From: Aminobacterium mobile DSM 12262 | GTDB taxonomy: Bacteria > Synergistota > Synergistia > Synergistales > Aminobacteriaceae | NCBI RefSeq assembly: GCF_000526395.1 | Contig: NZ_JAFZ01000001.1 | Coordinates: 124,001 to 188,000 of the forward strand | Length of the DNA stretch: 64,000 bases | Reading direction: 5' to 3' | In this document: piece after piece, positions 43,712 to 53,258 of the stretch | How the letters are laid out: each line of letters begins with the position of its first letter | How positions within the stretch are numbered: position 1 is the first letter of the stretch | Made by a program: the position numbers and the translations under genes | The notes under the pieces: model-generated | Database searches by the model: none | Told to the model about the DNA's origin: nothing | The model's input: only the letters and a program-made list of their open reading frames with translations

Positions 43712-44206
43712 ATGAAGCGGGAGCACGTGGATTTGTTCCAGAACTCCGTAAACCCAAGTAGGTTTACTTTGCTTGAGCAGACGGTAAATGCGCTGGAAGC
43801 AAATGGCACATCTCTTCCAGAAGAATATACACGCAGCACCATCCTTTCTCCCATAGATCGATACATTTCCTATGTGAATGGATGTTTGAACAGGGACGGA
43901 AATATTGTGATTTCCGCAGATTTTCTTGAGAATTCGCGCTTACTCATTAACACATTGCGGAAAGATATTGAGGCTATTTCTGTTCCTCACGAAGAAGACC
44001 TCCAACTCAAGGGCAGAGAAAAGGCTCTCTTTGTTGAAGCTCACCTCAATCTTATCAATGCTGCTCGAGATTGGATGAGCGCTGTTGCTTCGGAGTCTTC
44101 AAGCGAGACAATAAAGATCTATCTTTTATATTGCCGAGCCTGCCTCCGTTCTTTGAGGCTTTTAGAACCTTTATGGTGTAGTCGTGAAAAGGAGGCCATC
44201 GCATAA
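43712..44206 (+). CDS. Small helical protein of unknown function under B12 riboswitch control
   Basis: 164 residues from the ATG at 43712, nine bases after AGGAGG; the ATG at 43703 is too close to that site. The sequence is predicted almost wholly helical, with SADFLENSRLLINTLRKDIE and LLYCRACLRSLRLLEPLW. I cannot place it in a family. A distant relation to cobalamin adenosyltransferases would suit the riboswitch, but I see none of their ATP-binding motifs and do not claim it. Its stop overlaps the start of the acyl-CoA synthetase (TAATG), so the two products are probably made in step. Confidence 0.7.
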   Translation: MKREHVDLFQNSVNPSRFTLLEQTVNALEANGTSLPEEYTRSTILSPIDRYISYVNGCLNRDGNIVISADFLENSRLLINTLRKDIEAISVPHEEDLQLKGREKALFVEAHLNLINAARDWMSAVASESSSETIKIYLLYCRACLRSLRLLEPLWCSREKEAIA

Positions 44207-46311
44207 TGAATTGTCAGAACCATCCCCTTTCTCCTCTTTTTGCTCCACGTAGCATTGCTATTGTAGGAGCGTCTGCCAATCTTGATAGCCTTACTGGGCG
44301 TACGGTTAAAGCGTTACAACGTTTCGGATATGATGGGACTATCTACCCCGTTAATCCCAAATACGACACGGTAGGAGGTCTCCCCTGCTATAAAGATTTA
44401 GCTCATATCCCTACTTCAACTGATGTGGCTCTTATTAGTGTCAAGGCCCATCTTGTCCCATCTATTCTTCGAACATGCGTTCAAAAAGATATTCATCATG
44501 TGATTATTTATTCCTCTGGTTTTGCTGAAGCTGGCGATGGGTCTCTCCAAAAAGAAATGATGGATGTTGCTCGTGGAGGAAATATCCGCATTCTGGGGCC
44601 TAACTGTCAAGGGCTTCTGAACCTCTCTGAAGGAATACCCCTCACTTTCTCGGGAGCTCTTTACAATGCAGAACCTCCAGCGCCTGGACACGTGGCCTTT
44701 GTTTCTCAAAGCGGAGCGTTTGGTTTTTCTTCTTTTGGTGTGGGGCTTGATTATGGCGTTCGATATCGATATGTGGTGACGACAGGGAATCAAGCTGACA
44801 TCGACGCTGTAGAGTGTGCCGGATATGTTATTACCGATCCGGAAGTTCGCCTTCTCATGATGTATCTTGAAGGCATTGAAAACGGGGAACGCTTTCTGGA
44901 ACTGGTTCGAGAAGCGAGAGAACGAGATATTGCAGTAGCCGTATTAAAGGCGGGGCGTTCCCCCTCTGCTCAAAAAGCTGCGCGTAGCCATACGGCAGCT
45001 CTTACGGGAGATGACGCTGTCTGGAACGCAATTTTTGCCCAATATGGTGTTATTCCCTTAAAAGACATGGACGATATTATTGGCATAGGGCAGCTTTTTG
45101 GTGCTGCTCCTCGTACTGCTGGTGATAAGGCTGCTATTCTTACTACTTCTGGTGGTGCTGGTATTGTTATGGCTGATTGTCTTAGTGATTTAAAAATGAA
45201 GGTCCCCGAGTTTTCAAATCAAACTCGTCAGGAAATTGGGGAGGCGATTCCCTCTTTTGGTGCCTCGAGAAACCCAGTGGATATGACAGTTCAGATTTCA
45301 GAAAAGCCGGATAATTTTCGTCACGTTCTTAATGCGGCTCTTCATGACCCTAATATAGACATGGTAATCACCGCTCTCTCCATGATTGTTGGCGATGCTG
45401 GGGCTCTGATGGCAGATGAGTTGATTAAGAGCTACCAGAACACAAATAAGCCTCAAGCAGCAGTATGGATGATTGACAACGATCATGGGGGAGCCTTTAT
45501 TGAGCGTCTCAAAGCATCTGGTTTCCCTATATTTCAAAGTTTCAGACAGTGTGCACGAGCTTTGAAGGCTTTAAGAAATTGGGAGAATCGACTCCCCTTC
45601 CCTGTCACGAAAGTAGCGTATCGAGATCCTATATTGCGCTCTTTCCCTCCTAAATTGACAGAGTACGATGCAAAGCGATTGCTGGATAGATATCATATTC
45701 CTGTAACAAAGGAACGGCTTTGTCGCGATATGGAGGAGGCTTTTGATGCGGCGGAAGAAATTGGTTTCCCCGTGGCGCTCAAAGGTATGTCTGCAGAAAT
45801 TTTTCATAAAACGGAAGCTGATATTGTTACATTGGATATTCGTTCTTTTGATGAAATGCGCCATGCTTTGAAACGGACGAGAGAAAATTTAAAAAAACAT
45901 GTTTCAGATCATGAGATACAAGGGTTTCTCGTTCAGGAAATGGTAAAAGGTGGCATGGAGTGTATTGTGGGAGTAAAGCGAGATCCGGTTTTTGGCCCTA
46001 TTGTAGCCGTAGGTTTAGGGGGTATTTATGTAGAGGTGCTCAGTGACGTATCTCTTCGTCATGCCCCGGTAGATGAAAAAGAAGCACTCTGTATGATAAA
46101 GAAGCTGAAAGGGTACGGTTTCCTCTCAGGAGCGAGGGGACAGCGGCATAGAGATGTGGAGGCGTTGGCGAAAATTGTAAGTAAGGTTTCCCAATTGGCA
46201 TGCATAGAAGAAGATTTACTAGAGCTCGATATCAATCCTGTTTTCGTCATGCCTGAAGGAGAAGGAGCAGTAGCCGCAGATGCTCTTGTAATTCGGCGAA
46301 ATGGATATTGA
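44206..46311 (+). CDS. ADP-forming acetyl/acyl-CoA synthetase, fused alpha and beta subunits
   Basis: 701 residues. A CoA-binding Rossmann domain (IAIVGASANLDSLTGRTVKA, about 17-36) and ligase domains follow, with the likely phospho-histidine His262 in ARSHTAALTGDD, then an ATP-grasp domain (about 475-695, FPVALKGMSAEIFHKTEAD). The enzyme converts acyl-CoA, ADP and phosphate to the acid, CoA and ATP, the energy-saving end step of amino-acid fermentation. A B12 riboswitch upstream suggests that its acyl-CoA comes from or feeds a B12-dependent route such as methylmalonyl-CoA to propionyl-CoA, or that it works when B12 is short; both are inference. Confidence 0.92.
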   Translation: MNCQNHPLSPLFAPRSIAIVGASANLDSLTGRTVKALQRFGYDGTIYPVNPKYDTVGGLPCYKDLAHIPTSTDVALISVKAHLVPSILRTCVQKDIHHVIIYSSGFAEAGDGSLQKEMMDVARGGNIRILGPNCQGLLNLSEGIPLTFSGALYNAEPPAPGHVAFVSQSGAFGFSSFGVGLDYGVRYRYVVTTGNQADIDAVECAGYVITDPEVRLLMMYLEGIENGERFLELVREARERDIAVAVLKAGRSPSAQKAARSHTAALTGDDAVWNAIFAQYGVIPLKDMDDIIGIGQLFGAAPRTAGDKAAILTTSGGAGIVMADCLSDLKMKVPEFSNQTRQEIGEAIPSFGASRNPVDMTVQISEKPDNFRHVLNAALHDPNIDMVITALSMIVGDAGALMADELIKSYQNTNKPQAAVWMIDNDHGGAFIERLKASGFPIFQSFRQCARALKALRNWENRLPFPVTKVAYRDPILRSFPPKLTEYDAKRLLDRYHIPVTKERLCRDMEEAFDAAEEIGFPVALKGMSAEIFHKTEADIVTLDIRSFDEMRHALKRTRENLKKHVSDHEIQGFLVQEMVKGGMECIVGVKRDPVFGPIVAVGLGGIYVEVLSDVSLRHAPVDEKEALCMIKKLKGYGFLSGARGQRHRDVEALAKIVSKVSQLACIEEDLLELDINPVFVMPEGEGAVAADALVIRRNGY

Positions 46312-46398
46312 AAGGAGGCCGCTTTCCCCTCAAGGCACGTAGACAATATAGTGTAGCTTGCAAGACTATGTAGTTGCCATCATTACCCATTTGTTCAG

Positions 46399-46437
46399 CA
46401 CCCCGAATGTTAGATTTCAAATCTAACATTTGGGGTG
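46399..46437 (+). terminator. Long hairpin after the acyl-CoA synthetase, probable terminator
   Basis: Two 19-base arms (46399-46417 and 46419-46437) pair with one G-T wobble and a minimal loop. TACTTTTCT follows. The hairpin lies about 90 bases after the stop codon and shares the outer pattern AATG...CATTTGG with the hairpin at 1400-1438. Confidence 0.65.
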
Positions 46438-46546
46438 TACTTTTCTAAAGATCCTGCCTTTTTTTGGTTTATCCGGGATTTAACGGTATAATATATTAAT
46501 GTCAAACTATATAAACAAATATAAATATATGAAGGAGGAATGATCA

Positions 46547-47809
46547 GTGGCCTGTGCTCCCGTTTACGAAACAAGGCCGGTACGTATTCAGCGCGATATA
46601 AAACACATTGCTTCATTGGGGAAAGACAAGGCCGGACGAACCTGTTTTACCTATAGTCAACAGGATAAAGACGTTCGTGATTTTTTGATTGAAACGCTTC
46701 AAGGTCTGAATCTCTCTATTGCAGTGGATGGGGTAGGGAATATTCGTGCTCGATATGAAGGAAAGAGTCCTGATGCTCCTATAGTGATGAGTGGTTCTCA
46801 CATTGATTCCGTGCGGCAGGGCGGGAAATTTGACGGTGTGGCCGGTGTTGTCGCGGCCCTTGAAGCGGTGCGAACAATGGTAGATGAAGGGCTTGTTCCG
46901 ATACATCCGGTGGAAGTTGTTATCTTCTCTGAGGAAGAAGGGGCGAACTTTGGGCCTTGCTGCGCTGGCAGCAAAGCTATGATTGGCCGATATACAGTGA
47001 AAGACTTGAAAAAACTGAAAACCCCAGCAGGTACGTCTATGTACACTATGGCTCAAGAGTGTGGTTATAATCCAGATTCCATGCCTAACAGTGTTTTACG
47101 TCCTGGAGATGTAAAAGCTTTTTTAGAGCTTCATATAGAACAGGGGCCATCTCTTGATGCAGCAGGTGTTCCAATAGGAATTGTGGAAGCTATTAACGGT
47201 CTTCGGCAGATGAGGGTAGACGTTCGAGGCGTGGCGAATCATGCAGGAGGAACTCTTATGGCCTTGCGGCAAGATAGTCTCCTTGCTGCTTCCCGTATGA
47301 TTCTAGCAGTAGAAGAAATCGTGCGGGAGGAAGGGGCTGATACTACAGTGGGAACTGTAGGACACATAGAGTGCAGCCCAAATGTATGGAATATTATTCC
47401 AGGGAGAGTAACTTTTTCTATTGATATTCGCGATGTCTGTGAGAAGACAATGGATAGAGTTGTAGAGAAAGTGAAAGAGCGCATCCAAGATATTGCAACA
47501 GCATGTCATGTAGAAAGCAGAGTCTCTTCCCTTGCTTCTTTGGAAGCGGTGCGTCTCTCCCCTCAAGTTATCGAAGTTTTGGAGAAAAAAGCTAAAGAGC
47601 TAGGTACCCCTTACAAAAAAATAAATAGTGGGGCTGTTCATGATGCGGTACTGCTTCGATCTATAACTGATGTAGGTATGATCTTTGTCCCAAGCATTGG
47701 GGGGCGAAGTCATTGTCCAGAGGAAGAGACAGATGTTGAAGATATTAAGAAGGGTGCAGATATTCTTCTTGCTTCTATTCTGGAATTAGCAGGTTTTGTA
47801 AAAGAATAG
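46547..47809 (+). CDS. M20-family amidohydrolase (N-carbamoyl-amino-acid hydrolase / allantoate amidohydrolase type)
   Basis: 420 residues from a GTG at 46547 with AAGGAGG upstream. Zinc-binding and catalytic motifs of the hydantoinase/carbamoylase group are present: GSHIDSVRQGGKFDGVAGV (about 83-101), FSEEEGANFG and ELHIEQGPSLDAAG, then a lid domain with VANHAGGTLMALRQD. The late GGRSHCPEEET supplies the last metal ligand. Substrates in this group include N-carbamoyl-L-amino acids, ureidopropionate and allantoate; the one used here is unknown. It stands alone between two hairpins. Confidence 0.88.
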   Translation: MACAPVYETRPVRIQRDIKHIASLGKDKAGRTCFTYSQQDKDVRDFLIETLQGLNLSIAVDGVGNIRARYEGKSPDAPIVMSGSHIDSVRQGGKFDGVAGVVAALEAVRTMVDEGLVPIHPVEVVIFSEEEGANFGPCCAGSKAMIGRYTVKDLKKLKTPAGTSMYTMAQECGYNPDSMPNSVLRPGDVKAFLELHIEQGPSLDAAGVPIGIVEAINGLRQMRVDVRGVANHAGGTLMALRQDSLLAASRMILAVEEIVREEGADTTVGTVGHIECSPNVWNIIPGRVTFSIDIRDVCEKTMDRVVEKVKERIQDIATACHVESRVSSLASLEAVRLSPQVIEVLEKKAKELGTPYKKINSGAVHDAVLLRSITDVGMIFVPSIGGRSHCPEEETDVEDIKKGADILLASILELAGFVKE

Positions 47810-47845
47810 CGTATTCGTTATGCCAGTTCTCTATTCCACAGCGCT

Positions 47846-47875
47846 AGACCTAGAAGGGATGCCCCTTCTAGGTCT
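47846..47875. terminator. Bidirectional terminator hairpin
   Basis: A 13-bp perfect stem (47846-47858 with 47863-47875) lies between the convergent amidohydrolase and activase genes. U-runs are short, so efficiency is uncertain. Confidence 0.6.
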
Positions 47876-47901
47876 GCGATAGAGTGTCTTTACAGAAAAA
47901 G

Positions 47902-50900
47902 TTAAGCGAGCCGTTTTTTCTCCTGCCCATGAATAAGAGCATCTTTTGCTGCCATAATTAAAAGTTGTAAACGGTTGTCGTTATTTGTTCGACTTGTACC
48001 GGGATCGAGGTCGAGGCAGAGCAAATCCAGCTCAGGGTAGAGTCGACGCAACACGCCTTCTACTCCTTTCCCTGTAATATGGTTGGCAAGACATCCAAAA
48101 GGCTGAAGGCATACGATATGGTTGATGCCCTTCTCTAACATATCAATCATTTCTGCGGGGAGTAACCACCCTTCTCCAGCTTGATTGGCCAGACTGGTGA
48201 CGCGAGTTACTTTCTTAGAGAGGGTTTTGAGAGTTTGACGAGGCAGTGCGAAACGGAAATTCTTTAAAACGGCCTCTAATTTACTTTCAAAATAACCTGT
48301 TAACGTTTCCATAAAAAGATTTCCTAGAACATCGAGTAATCCTGGTTCACATAGATACGCCTTCCAGTTATAGACATCGCTTCGGAATTTCATAAAGAAA
48401 AAGGACGAGAGAGGGGGCAGCACTGGTTCAACACCATGGGCGATAAGTTTATCTACAAGAAAATCTTGGGCGAACTCGTTATAATTTACAAATATCTCTC
48501 CCACAATTCCTATTCGCGGAATGTCCTCTTCTTTCATGGGAAGCCCATTAAATGTAGCGACTGCTTCTTCCATAAGGTCTATAAGTTCTGAAAAAGTCCC
48601 TCTATTTTTAAGGAAATCTCCAAGATGGCGAAGGTATTTCAGGTAAATAGTCTTTGCACTTCCACCTGAAAACTCTCTTGGGGCCGTAGAGAGAAAGAGA
48701 GAGGCTAAAAGATCAGCTCCGAGTAAGCCGTAGAGTAAGCCCTGTGCAGCATCTTTTTTAGAGACATAAAACCCCGCCGTTTCAAAATTTTCTACACCGA
48801 AAGTAGGGACTTCCACATCGGGGAAACCGGCGCTTGCTAAAGCTTTTCGGGCGAGTGGCACATAATTAGTTGCTCGACACTGTCCCCCAGTTTGAGTGAG
48901 AAGAACAGCGGCGTTTTTAGCTGTATATTGCTTTTCCATAAAGGCTTTGAGAATGTCACCAATAACTACAATAGCTGGATAACACATATCGTTATGAACA
49001 TATTCCAACCCGATATCTACAGATTGCTGCGTTTGCGGAGGAAGAATTTCTGCTTCGAGGCCTAATCCTTGTAGAAGAGAAGGTAACAAAGGTGAATAGA
49101 GAGCAGAAAACCAAGGCATAACGAGTTTCTTTCGTGAAATCTTTTGTTCCTCATGGAAGAAATTTTCATATTTTTGTGAAGGTGAAGGTCGATTGAATTC
49201 AAGAATGGAGCGGAGTCGAATCCTTGCTGCTCCAAGATTAGTGATCTCATCTATTTTTATGAGAGAGTAACTGCATCCTGCTTCTCGTACGATAGCTTCC
49301 AGCTCATCTCCTGTTACAGCGTCAACTCCACATCCGAATGATGATATGTGAACTAAATCGAGGCCTTCCTTGGCGGTAGCCTTGGCACCAGCATAAAGAC
49401 GGTTAGTATAGGCCCATTGAGTGACGACCTTGCAGTTACTGAGACTATGTCCTGGGAAATGTGCTGTTAGGAGGTCAGCCGGTATGGCATCAGCCCCGAG
49501 ATCAGCGATAAGGTCAAATATCCCATGATTAATGAGAGGGTCCATATGGTAAGGGCGACAGGCTATAGCCAATATATGTCGTTTCGCAGCTCTGCTTTCA
49601 TCGAGAGCTTTTTGGGCCTCCTCTCGTACCGTTTTTTCGTAATGTTGTTGAGCATGGAGAGCGATTTTAAAAGCAACTGCCACACGATGCCTGTTTATTC
49701 CCAAGAACTTCCCATACTCGTGGACTTGTTTATTGAAAAGGACGGGTTTTCTTAAAGAAAAAACAGGGCTATCCAAGGGGATGTGATATTGCCCTTCGGG
49801 GTCGAGAGCGCTTCTGATTACATCGGCGTAGCTACAGACGACAGGGCAGTTATAGCTGTTATTTGCTGTTCTAATTTCATTCCGCTCATGAACAATAATA
49901 GGCATAAAGATACGGTCTACTCCCATTTCCGTAAGGGCTACAATATGACCGTGAGCAAGTTTTGCCGGGAAGCAGATGTTTTCAGCCATAACGGACGATA
50001 CGCCTCGTTCATGAATGTTTTCATCGGAAGGGGGAGAAAGTACCACTTTATAACCACACTCTCTGAAGAACGTACACCAGAAAGGATAAAGCTCATACAT
50101 GCTTAATGCCCTGGGAATTCCAATGGTTCCCGCGGGGGAGCCTGTCGGCTCTGTGGGACAGTTGAAGAGAGTGTCGTAGCGAGTCTTGAAGAAATTATGC
50201 CCCCGCGCAACTCTTTGTCCATTATTGAAAATCTTTCTACATCTGTTTCCAGTATAAAATTTTTGCCCATTTGAAAAAGTAAGGCTCGTTACGGCACAAC
50301 TGTTGGTACATCCATGACAGCGGAAATTTTGGGCGGAAGGTTCTTCCCATGTCTCCAGAATATGGGAAATATCCTTATGTTCCCCTTCCACCGCCTCCTC
50401 CTGCCACTGCTTTGCTGTATAAATAGCTGCTCCCCATGCCCCCATAAGACCAGCTTCTACTGGCCTTACTACGCGGCGCTTGGTAATGACTTCGAGAGCT
50501 CTTAGGATTGCAGGATTTTGGAATGTCCCTCCTTGAACGACAATAACAGGTCCAAGTTCGCTATAGTCACGTATTTTAAGGACTTTATGGAGAGAATTTC
50601 GTATTACAGAGTATGCCAAGCCAGCGGCAATGTCTCGAATATCTCTTCCTTCGTTAAGAGCCTGCTTTACGCTTGAGTTCATAAAAACCGTACATCGAGT
50701 CCCAAGATCGCAAGGGTGTTTAGCTTCGCAAGCATATTGAGCAAAAGATTCCATAGAAAGCCCCAGAGACTCGGCAAATGTTTGGATAAAGCTTCCACAC
50801 CCAGAAGAACAGGCTTCATTGAGTTTTATAGTTTCTAGGTGGTTGTCTTTGATGCTCATGGCCTTCATGTCTTGTCCACCGATATCGAGAATAAAAGAGA

Positions 50901-52170
50901 CGTTGGGGCATAGGGTGCGAGCCGCAATGAAATGCGCCATAGTCTCTACAAGGCTATGGTGAAGTTCCAAAGCTTTCCTTATTAAATCTTCCCCGTAACC
51001 AGTACTGGCTCCTGCCACAATAGAGAGGTCTTCTCGATGGTTTTCCATGAGAGTTTTCTTAAAACTGGTCAGGGCACGATGGGTAATTTCCAGAACATCC
51101 CCTTTATTTGTTTCATAGTGGGAAAGAACCATCTTGTGATTTTTGTCTATGAGGACGAGTTTTGTAGTAGTGGAACCAGAATCTACACCAAGAAAAAGGG
51201 GGCCCTCCGCTTTTTGGACTGAGACGGAGGGAAGGGAGTATTGCTTGTGACGTTCTTCCCAAAAGCCTCTCTCTTTTTTGCTCTCGAATAGAGGAGGTAA
51301 ATCTGTCCTAATGATATGAATATGTCCTGATTTTTCTGACAAACGAGATATAAGTTTGCCCAAAGATAGGCTGTTTTCCTCGTTGCTTTCATGAAAAAGG
51401 GCAGTGCCGAGGGCTGGCAATAATCTGGGATGGTCATATGCAGCAATGTCCTGATTTTGATCGAGTCCCAGATAAGAGACGAAAGATTGGCGCAAGCCGG
51501 GGAAGAAAGAAAGGGGGCCGCCGGCAAAGAGTACTTGACCGCGAATGGTTCTCCCACGAGAGAGTGAGGAGAGAACATGAAGGGCAATGGACTTAAAGAC
51601 AGAGGCGACAATATCCTCCGGTTTAGCTCGTTGTGCCAGAAGAGACTGAATATCTGTTTTGGCAAAAACGCCACATCGAGAGGCAATAGTGTAAATAGCT
51701 TTCCCTTTGGAAGAGAGAGTGTTGAGAGAATCGAGACCAACACCTAACAACGATGCAATTTGATCGATAAAAGCTCCTGTCCCACCGGCGCAAGCTCCAT
51801 TCATGTTCATATCGGGGTTGAGGTTATCGTCGAAGAAGATCATTTTAGAATCTTCTCCGCCAAGTTCTATCATGGTTCGCACTTTCGGCATCCTGCGACG
51901 AATATAGCGAGCTGCCGCCACTACTTCCTGCACAAAGGGGAGGGAAAACTGTGAGGCCATATTCATTCCTGCCGAACCGGTGATAGCGACGTCAAGAGCC
52001 ATATCTCCTAATTTTTCAGCGCATAAGTGAAGAATGGAAAGAAGAGTTCCAGAAGGATCTGTGTTGTGTCGTTCATAAGCAGAAAAAAGCAACTGCCCCT
52101 CGGGATGACATACCACAACCTTCACTGTAGTTGAACCAAGATCAATGCCCATAGGAAAAACTGTTTCCAT
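47902..52170 (-). CDS. Giant fused acyl-CoA dehydratase activase/dehydratase-related protein
   Basis: 1422 residues from the ATG at 52170, where AGGTG lies six bases upstream. Two BadF/BadG/BcrA/BcrD ATPase domains come first. Numbered from an in-frame GTG three codons earlier, the first is GIDLGSTTVK at 11-20 with NGACAGGTGAFI near 128; the second is GVDSGSTTTK at 331-340 with NEACSSGCGSF near 454. The cluster-ligand Cys of 2-hydroxyglutaryl-CoA dehydratase activators is kept in both. A Cys motif CHGCTNSC and a DUF2229-type domain follow, then an HGD-D-like region (from about 1000). Such fusions accompany ATP-driven radical dehydration in anaerobes, but the substrate is unknown. No separate dehydratase subunits or CoA-transferase are nearby. 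Confidence 0.9.
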   Translation of the reverse strand: METVFPMGIDLGSTTVKVVVCHPEGQLLFSAYERHNTDPSGTLLSILHLCAEKLGDMALDVAITGSAGMNMASQFSLPFVQEVVAAARYIRRRMPKVRTMIELGGEDSKMIFFDDNLNPDMNMNGACAGGTGAFIDQIASLLGVGLDSLNTLSSKGKAIYTIASRCGVFAKTDIQSLLAQRAKPEDIVASVFKSIALHVLSSLSRGRTIRGQVLFAGGPLSFFPGLRQSFVSYLGLDQNQDIAAYDHPRLLPALGTALFHESNEENSLSLGKLISRLSEKSGHIHIIRTDLPPLFESKKERGFWEERHKQYSLPSVSVQKAEGPLFLGVDSGSTTTKLVLIDKNHKMVLSHYETNKGDVLEITHRALTSFKKTLMENHREDLSIVAGASTGYGEDLIRKALELHHSLVETMAHFIAARTLCPNVSFILDIGGQDMKAMSIKDNHLETIKLNEACSSGCGSFIQTFAESLGLSMESFAQYACEAKHPCDLGTRCTVFMNSSVKQALNEGRDIRDIAAGLAYSVIRNSLHKVLKIRDYSELGPVIVVQGGTFQNPAILRALEVITKRRVVRPVEAGLMGAWGAAIYTAKQWQEEAVEGEHKDISHILETWEEPSAQNFRCHGCTNSCAVTSLTFSNGQKFYTGNRCRKIFNNGQRVARGHNFFKTRYDTLFNCPTEPTGSPAGTIGIPRALSMYELYPFWCTFFRECGYKVVLSPPSDENIHERGVSSVMAENICFPAKLAHGHIVALTEMGVDRIFMPIIVHERNEIRTANNSYNCPVVCSYADVIRSALDPEGQYHIPLDSPVFSLRKPVLFNKQVHEYGKFLGINRHRVAVAFKIALHAQQHYEKTVREEAQKALDESRAAKRHILAIACRPYHMDPLINHGIFDLIADLGADAIPADLLTAHFPGHSLSNCKVVTQWAYTNRLYAGAKATAKEGLDLVHISSFGCGVDAVTGDELEAIVREAGCSYSLIKIDEITNLGAARIRLRSILEFNRPSPSQKYENFFHEEQKISRKKLVMPWFSALYSPLLPSLLQGLGLEAEILPPQTQQSVDIGLEYVHNDMCYPAIVVIGDILKAFMEKQYTAKNAAVLLTQTGGQCRATNYVPLARKALASAGFPDVEVPTFGVENFETAGFYVSKKDAAQGLLYGLLGADLLASLFLSTAPREFSGGSAKTIYLKYLRHLGDFLKNRGTFSELIDLMEEAVATFNGLPMKEEDIPRIGIVGEIFVNYNEFAQDFLVDKLIAHGVEPVLPPLSSFFFMKFRSDVYNWKAYLCEPGLLDVLGNLFMETLTGYFESKLEAVLKNFRFALPRQTLKTLSKKVTRVTSLANQAGEGWLLPAEMIDMLEKGINHIVCLQPFGCLANHITGKGVEGVLRRLYPELDLLCLDLDPGTSRTNNDNRLQLLIMAAKDALIHGQEKKRLA

Positions 52171-52214
52171 GAATATCACCTGCTTGGCACAGCTACGATG
52201 AAAACAATGCTATG

Positions 52215-52242
52215 CTTATAGTTCTTTAATTGTACCTTCCAA
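52215..52242 (-). promoter_or_regulatory. Tentative promoter of the activase fusion gene
   Basis: On the minus strand TTGGAA (52242-52237) and TATAAG (52220-52215) are 16 bases apart, about 45 bases before the ATG. The -35 is a weak match. Confidence 0.4.
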
Positions 52243-52292
52243 AAGGGTAAATGCACAAGGAATTAGAGATAATAGCATGAGGAAGAATGCAG

Positions 52293-53258
52293 TTAATCTC
52301 TTGTGAGAGGCATTTCGCTGCCTTTATTGAAAGAAATCTCTACTTTTTCCCCGTCACTTCTCTGGCGATCTTCCCGGCTTAAAATATCTACCTCAATGGT
52401 TTGTCCACTTACATCCACAAAATAGGTTGTTATGGCACCTTTAAACTGGCGTCCGCTAATATATCCTGAAAGGATGCCTTTCTCATAAGAGAAAGAAAGA
52501 TCTTCTGGGTGAATGGCTACTTTCTCTCCCCCCTTGAGGGTTATGATGTTGCTTCGTCCAATAAAATCGGCGACGAAGGAGTTTTCTGCGCGCCTATAGA
52601 TGTCTTGAGGGGTCCCAATTTGTATGATTTGTCCTTTTTCCATAACGACAATCCTATGGGAGAGAGCCAGCGCCTCTTCCTGATCGTGGGTAACGTAAAG
52701 AGTCGTAATTCCCAAACTACTTTGAATCTGGAAAATTTCGCGCCTCATACGCACCCGAAGCTTCGCATCAAGATTGCTAAGAGGTTCGTCAAGAAGAAGA
52801 ACTTTAGGTCTTGTTACAAGAGCTCTGGCAAGAGCAACTCGTTGCTGCTCTCCTCCGCTTAATTGCCCGATTGTTTTTGAGCCGGAGAGAGGGAGTCCTA
52901 CTTTCTCGAGCATCTCCATTCCCATAGTACAGGCTTTTTCCCGGGGAATTTTTCGAAACTTAAGTCCGTATATTACATTTTCAAGTACTGTCATATGAGG
53001 GAAAAGAGCATAGCTTTGAAAAACAGTAGCTGTTGGTCGTTTTTCCGGAGGAAGAGCTGTAATATCGTCCCCTTCGAGAATAATGTGTCCATTGTCTGGC
53101 TTAAGAAACCCTCCCACCATGCGGAGCGTTGTGGTTTTTCCACAGCCACTTGGACCAAGAAGAGCTACAAGTTCCCCTTCTTCTATATCAATAGAAAAAT
53201 TGTGCACAGCATAAAGGTGCCCAAATTTTTTATCGAGTCGCTTCAATTGAAGGTACAT
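52293..53258 (-). CDS. ABC importer ATPase, Fe3+/spermidine type
   Basis: 321 residues. Walker A GPSGCGKTTTLRMVGG (about 34-49), the Q-loop FQSYALFPHMTV, signature LSGGEQQRVALARAL, Walker B VLLLDEPLSNLDA and the switch histidine in YVTHDQEEAL are complete. A TOBE-like domain fills the C-terminal 90 residues. It energises the permease encoded directly upstream, whose end it overlaps by 29 bases. GAGGAG precedes the ATG. FbpC-type iron importers, AfuC and 2-aminoethylphosphonate or polyamine systems share this layout. Confidence 0.92.
   Translation of the reverse strand: MYLQLKRLDKKFGHLYAVHNFSIDIEEGELVALLGPSGCGKTTTLRMVGGFLKPDNGHIILEGDDITALPPEKRPTATVFQSYALFPHMTVLENVIYGLKFRKIPREKACTMGMEMLEKVGLPLSGSKTIGQLSGGEQQRVALARALVTRPKVLLLDEPLSNLDAKLRVRMRREIFQIQSSLGITTLYVTHDQEEALALSHRIVVMEKGQIIQIGTPQDIYRRAENSFVADFIGRSNIITLKGGEKVAIHPEDLSFSYEKGILSGYISGRQFKGAITTYFVDVSGQTIEVDILSREDRQRSDGEKVEISFNKGSEMPLTRD

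Noticed and set aside
46312-46546. Search for a tRNA or small ORF between the acyl-CoA synthetase and amidohydrolase genes
   Set aside because: Only the hairpin at 46399-46437 and an AT-rich promoter-like stretch are visible; no cloverleaf or coding pattern.
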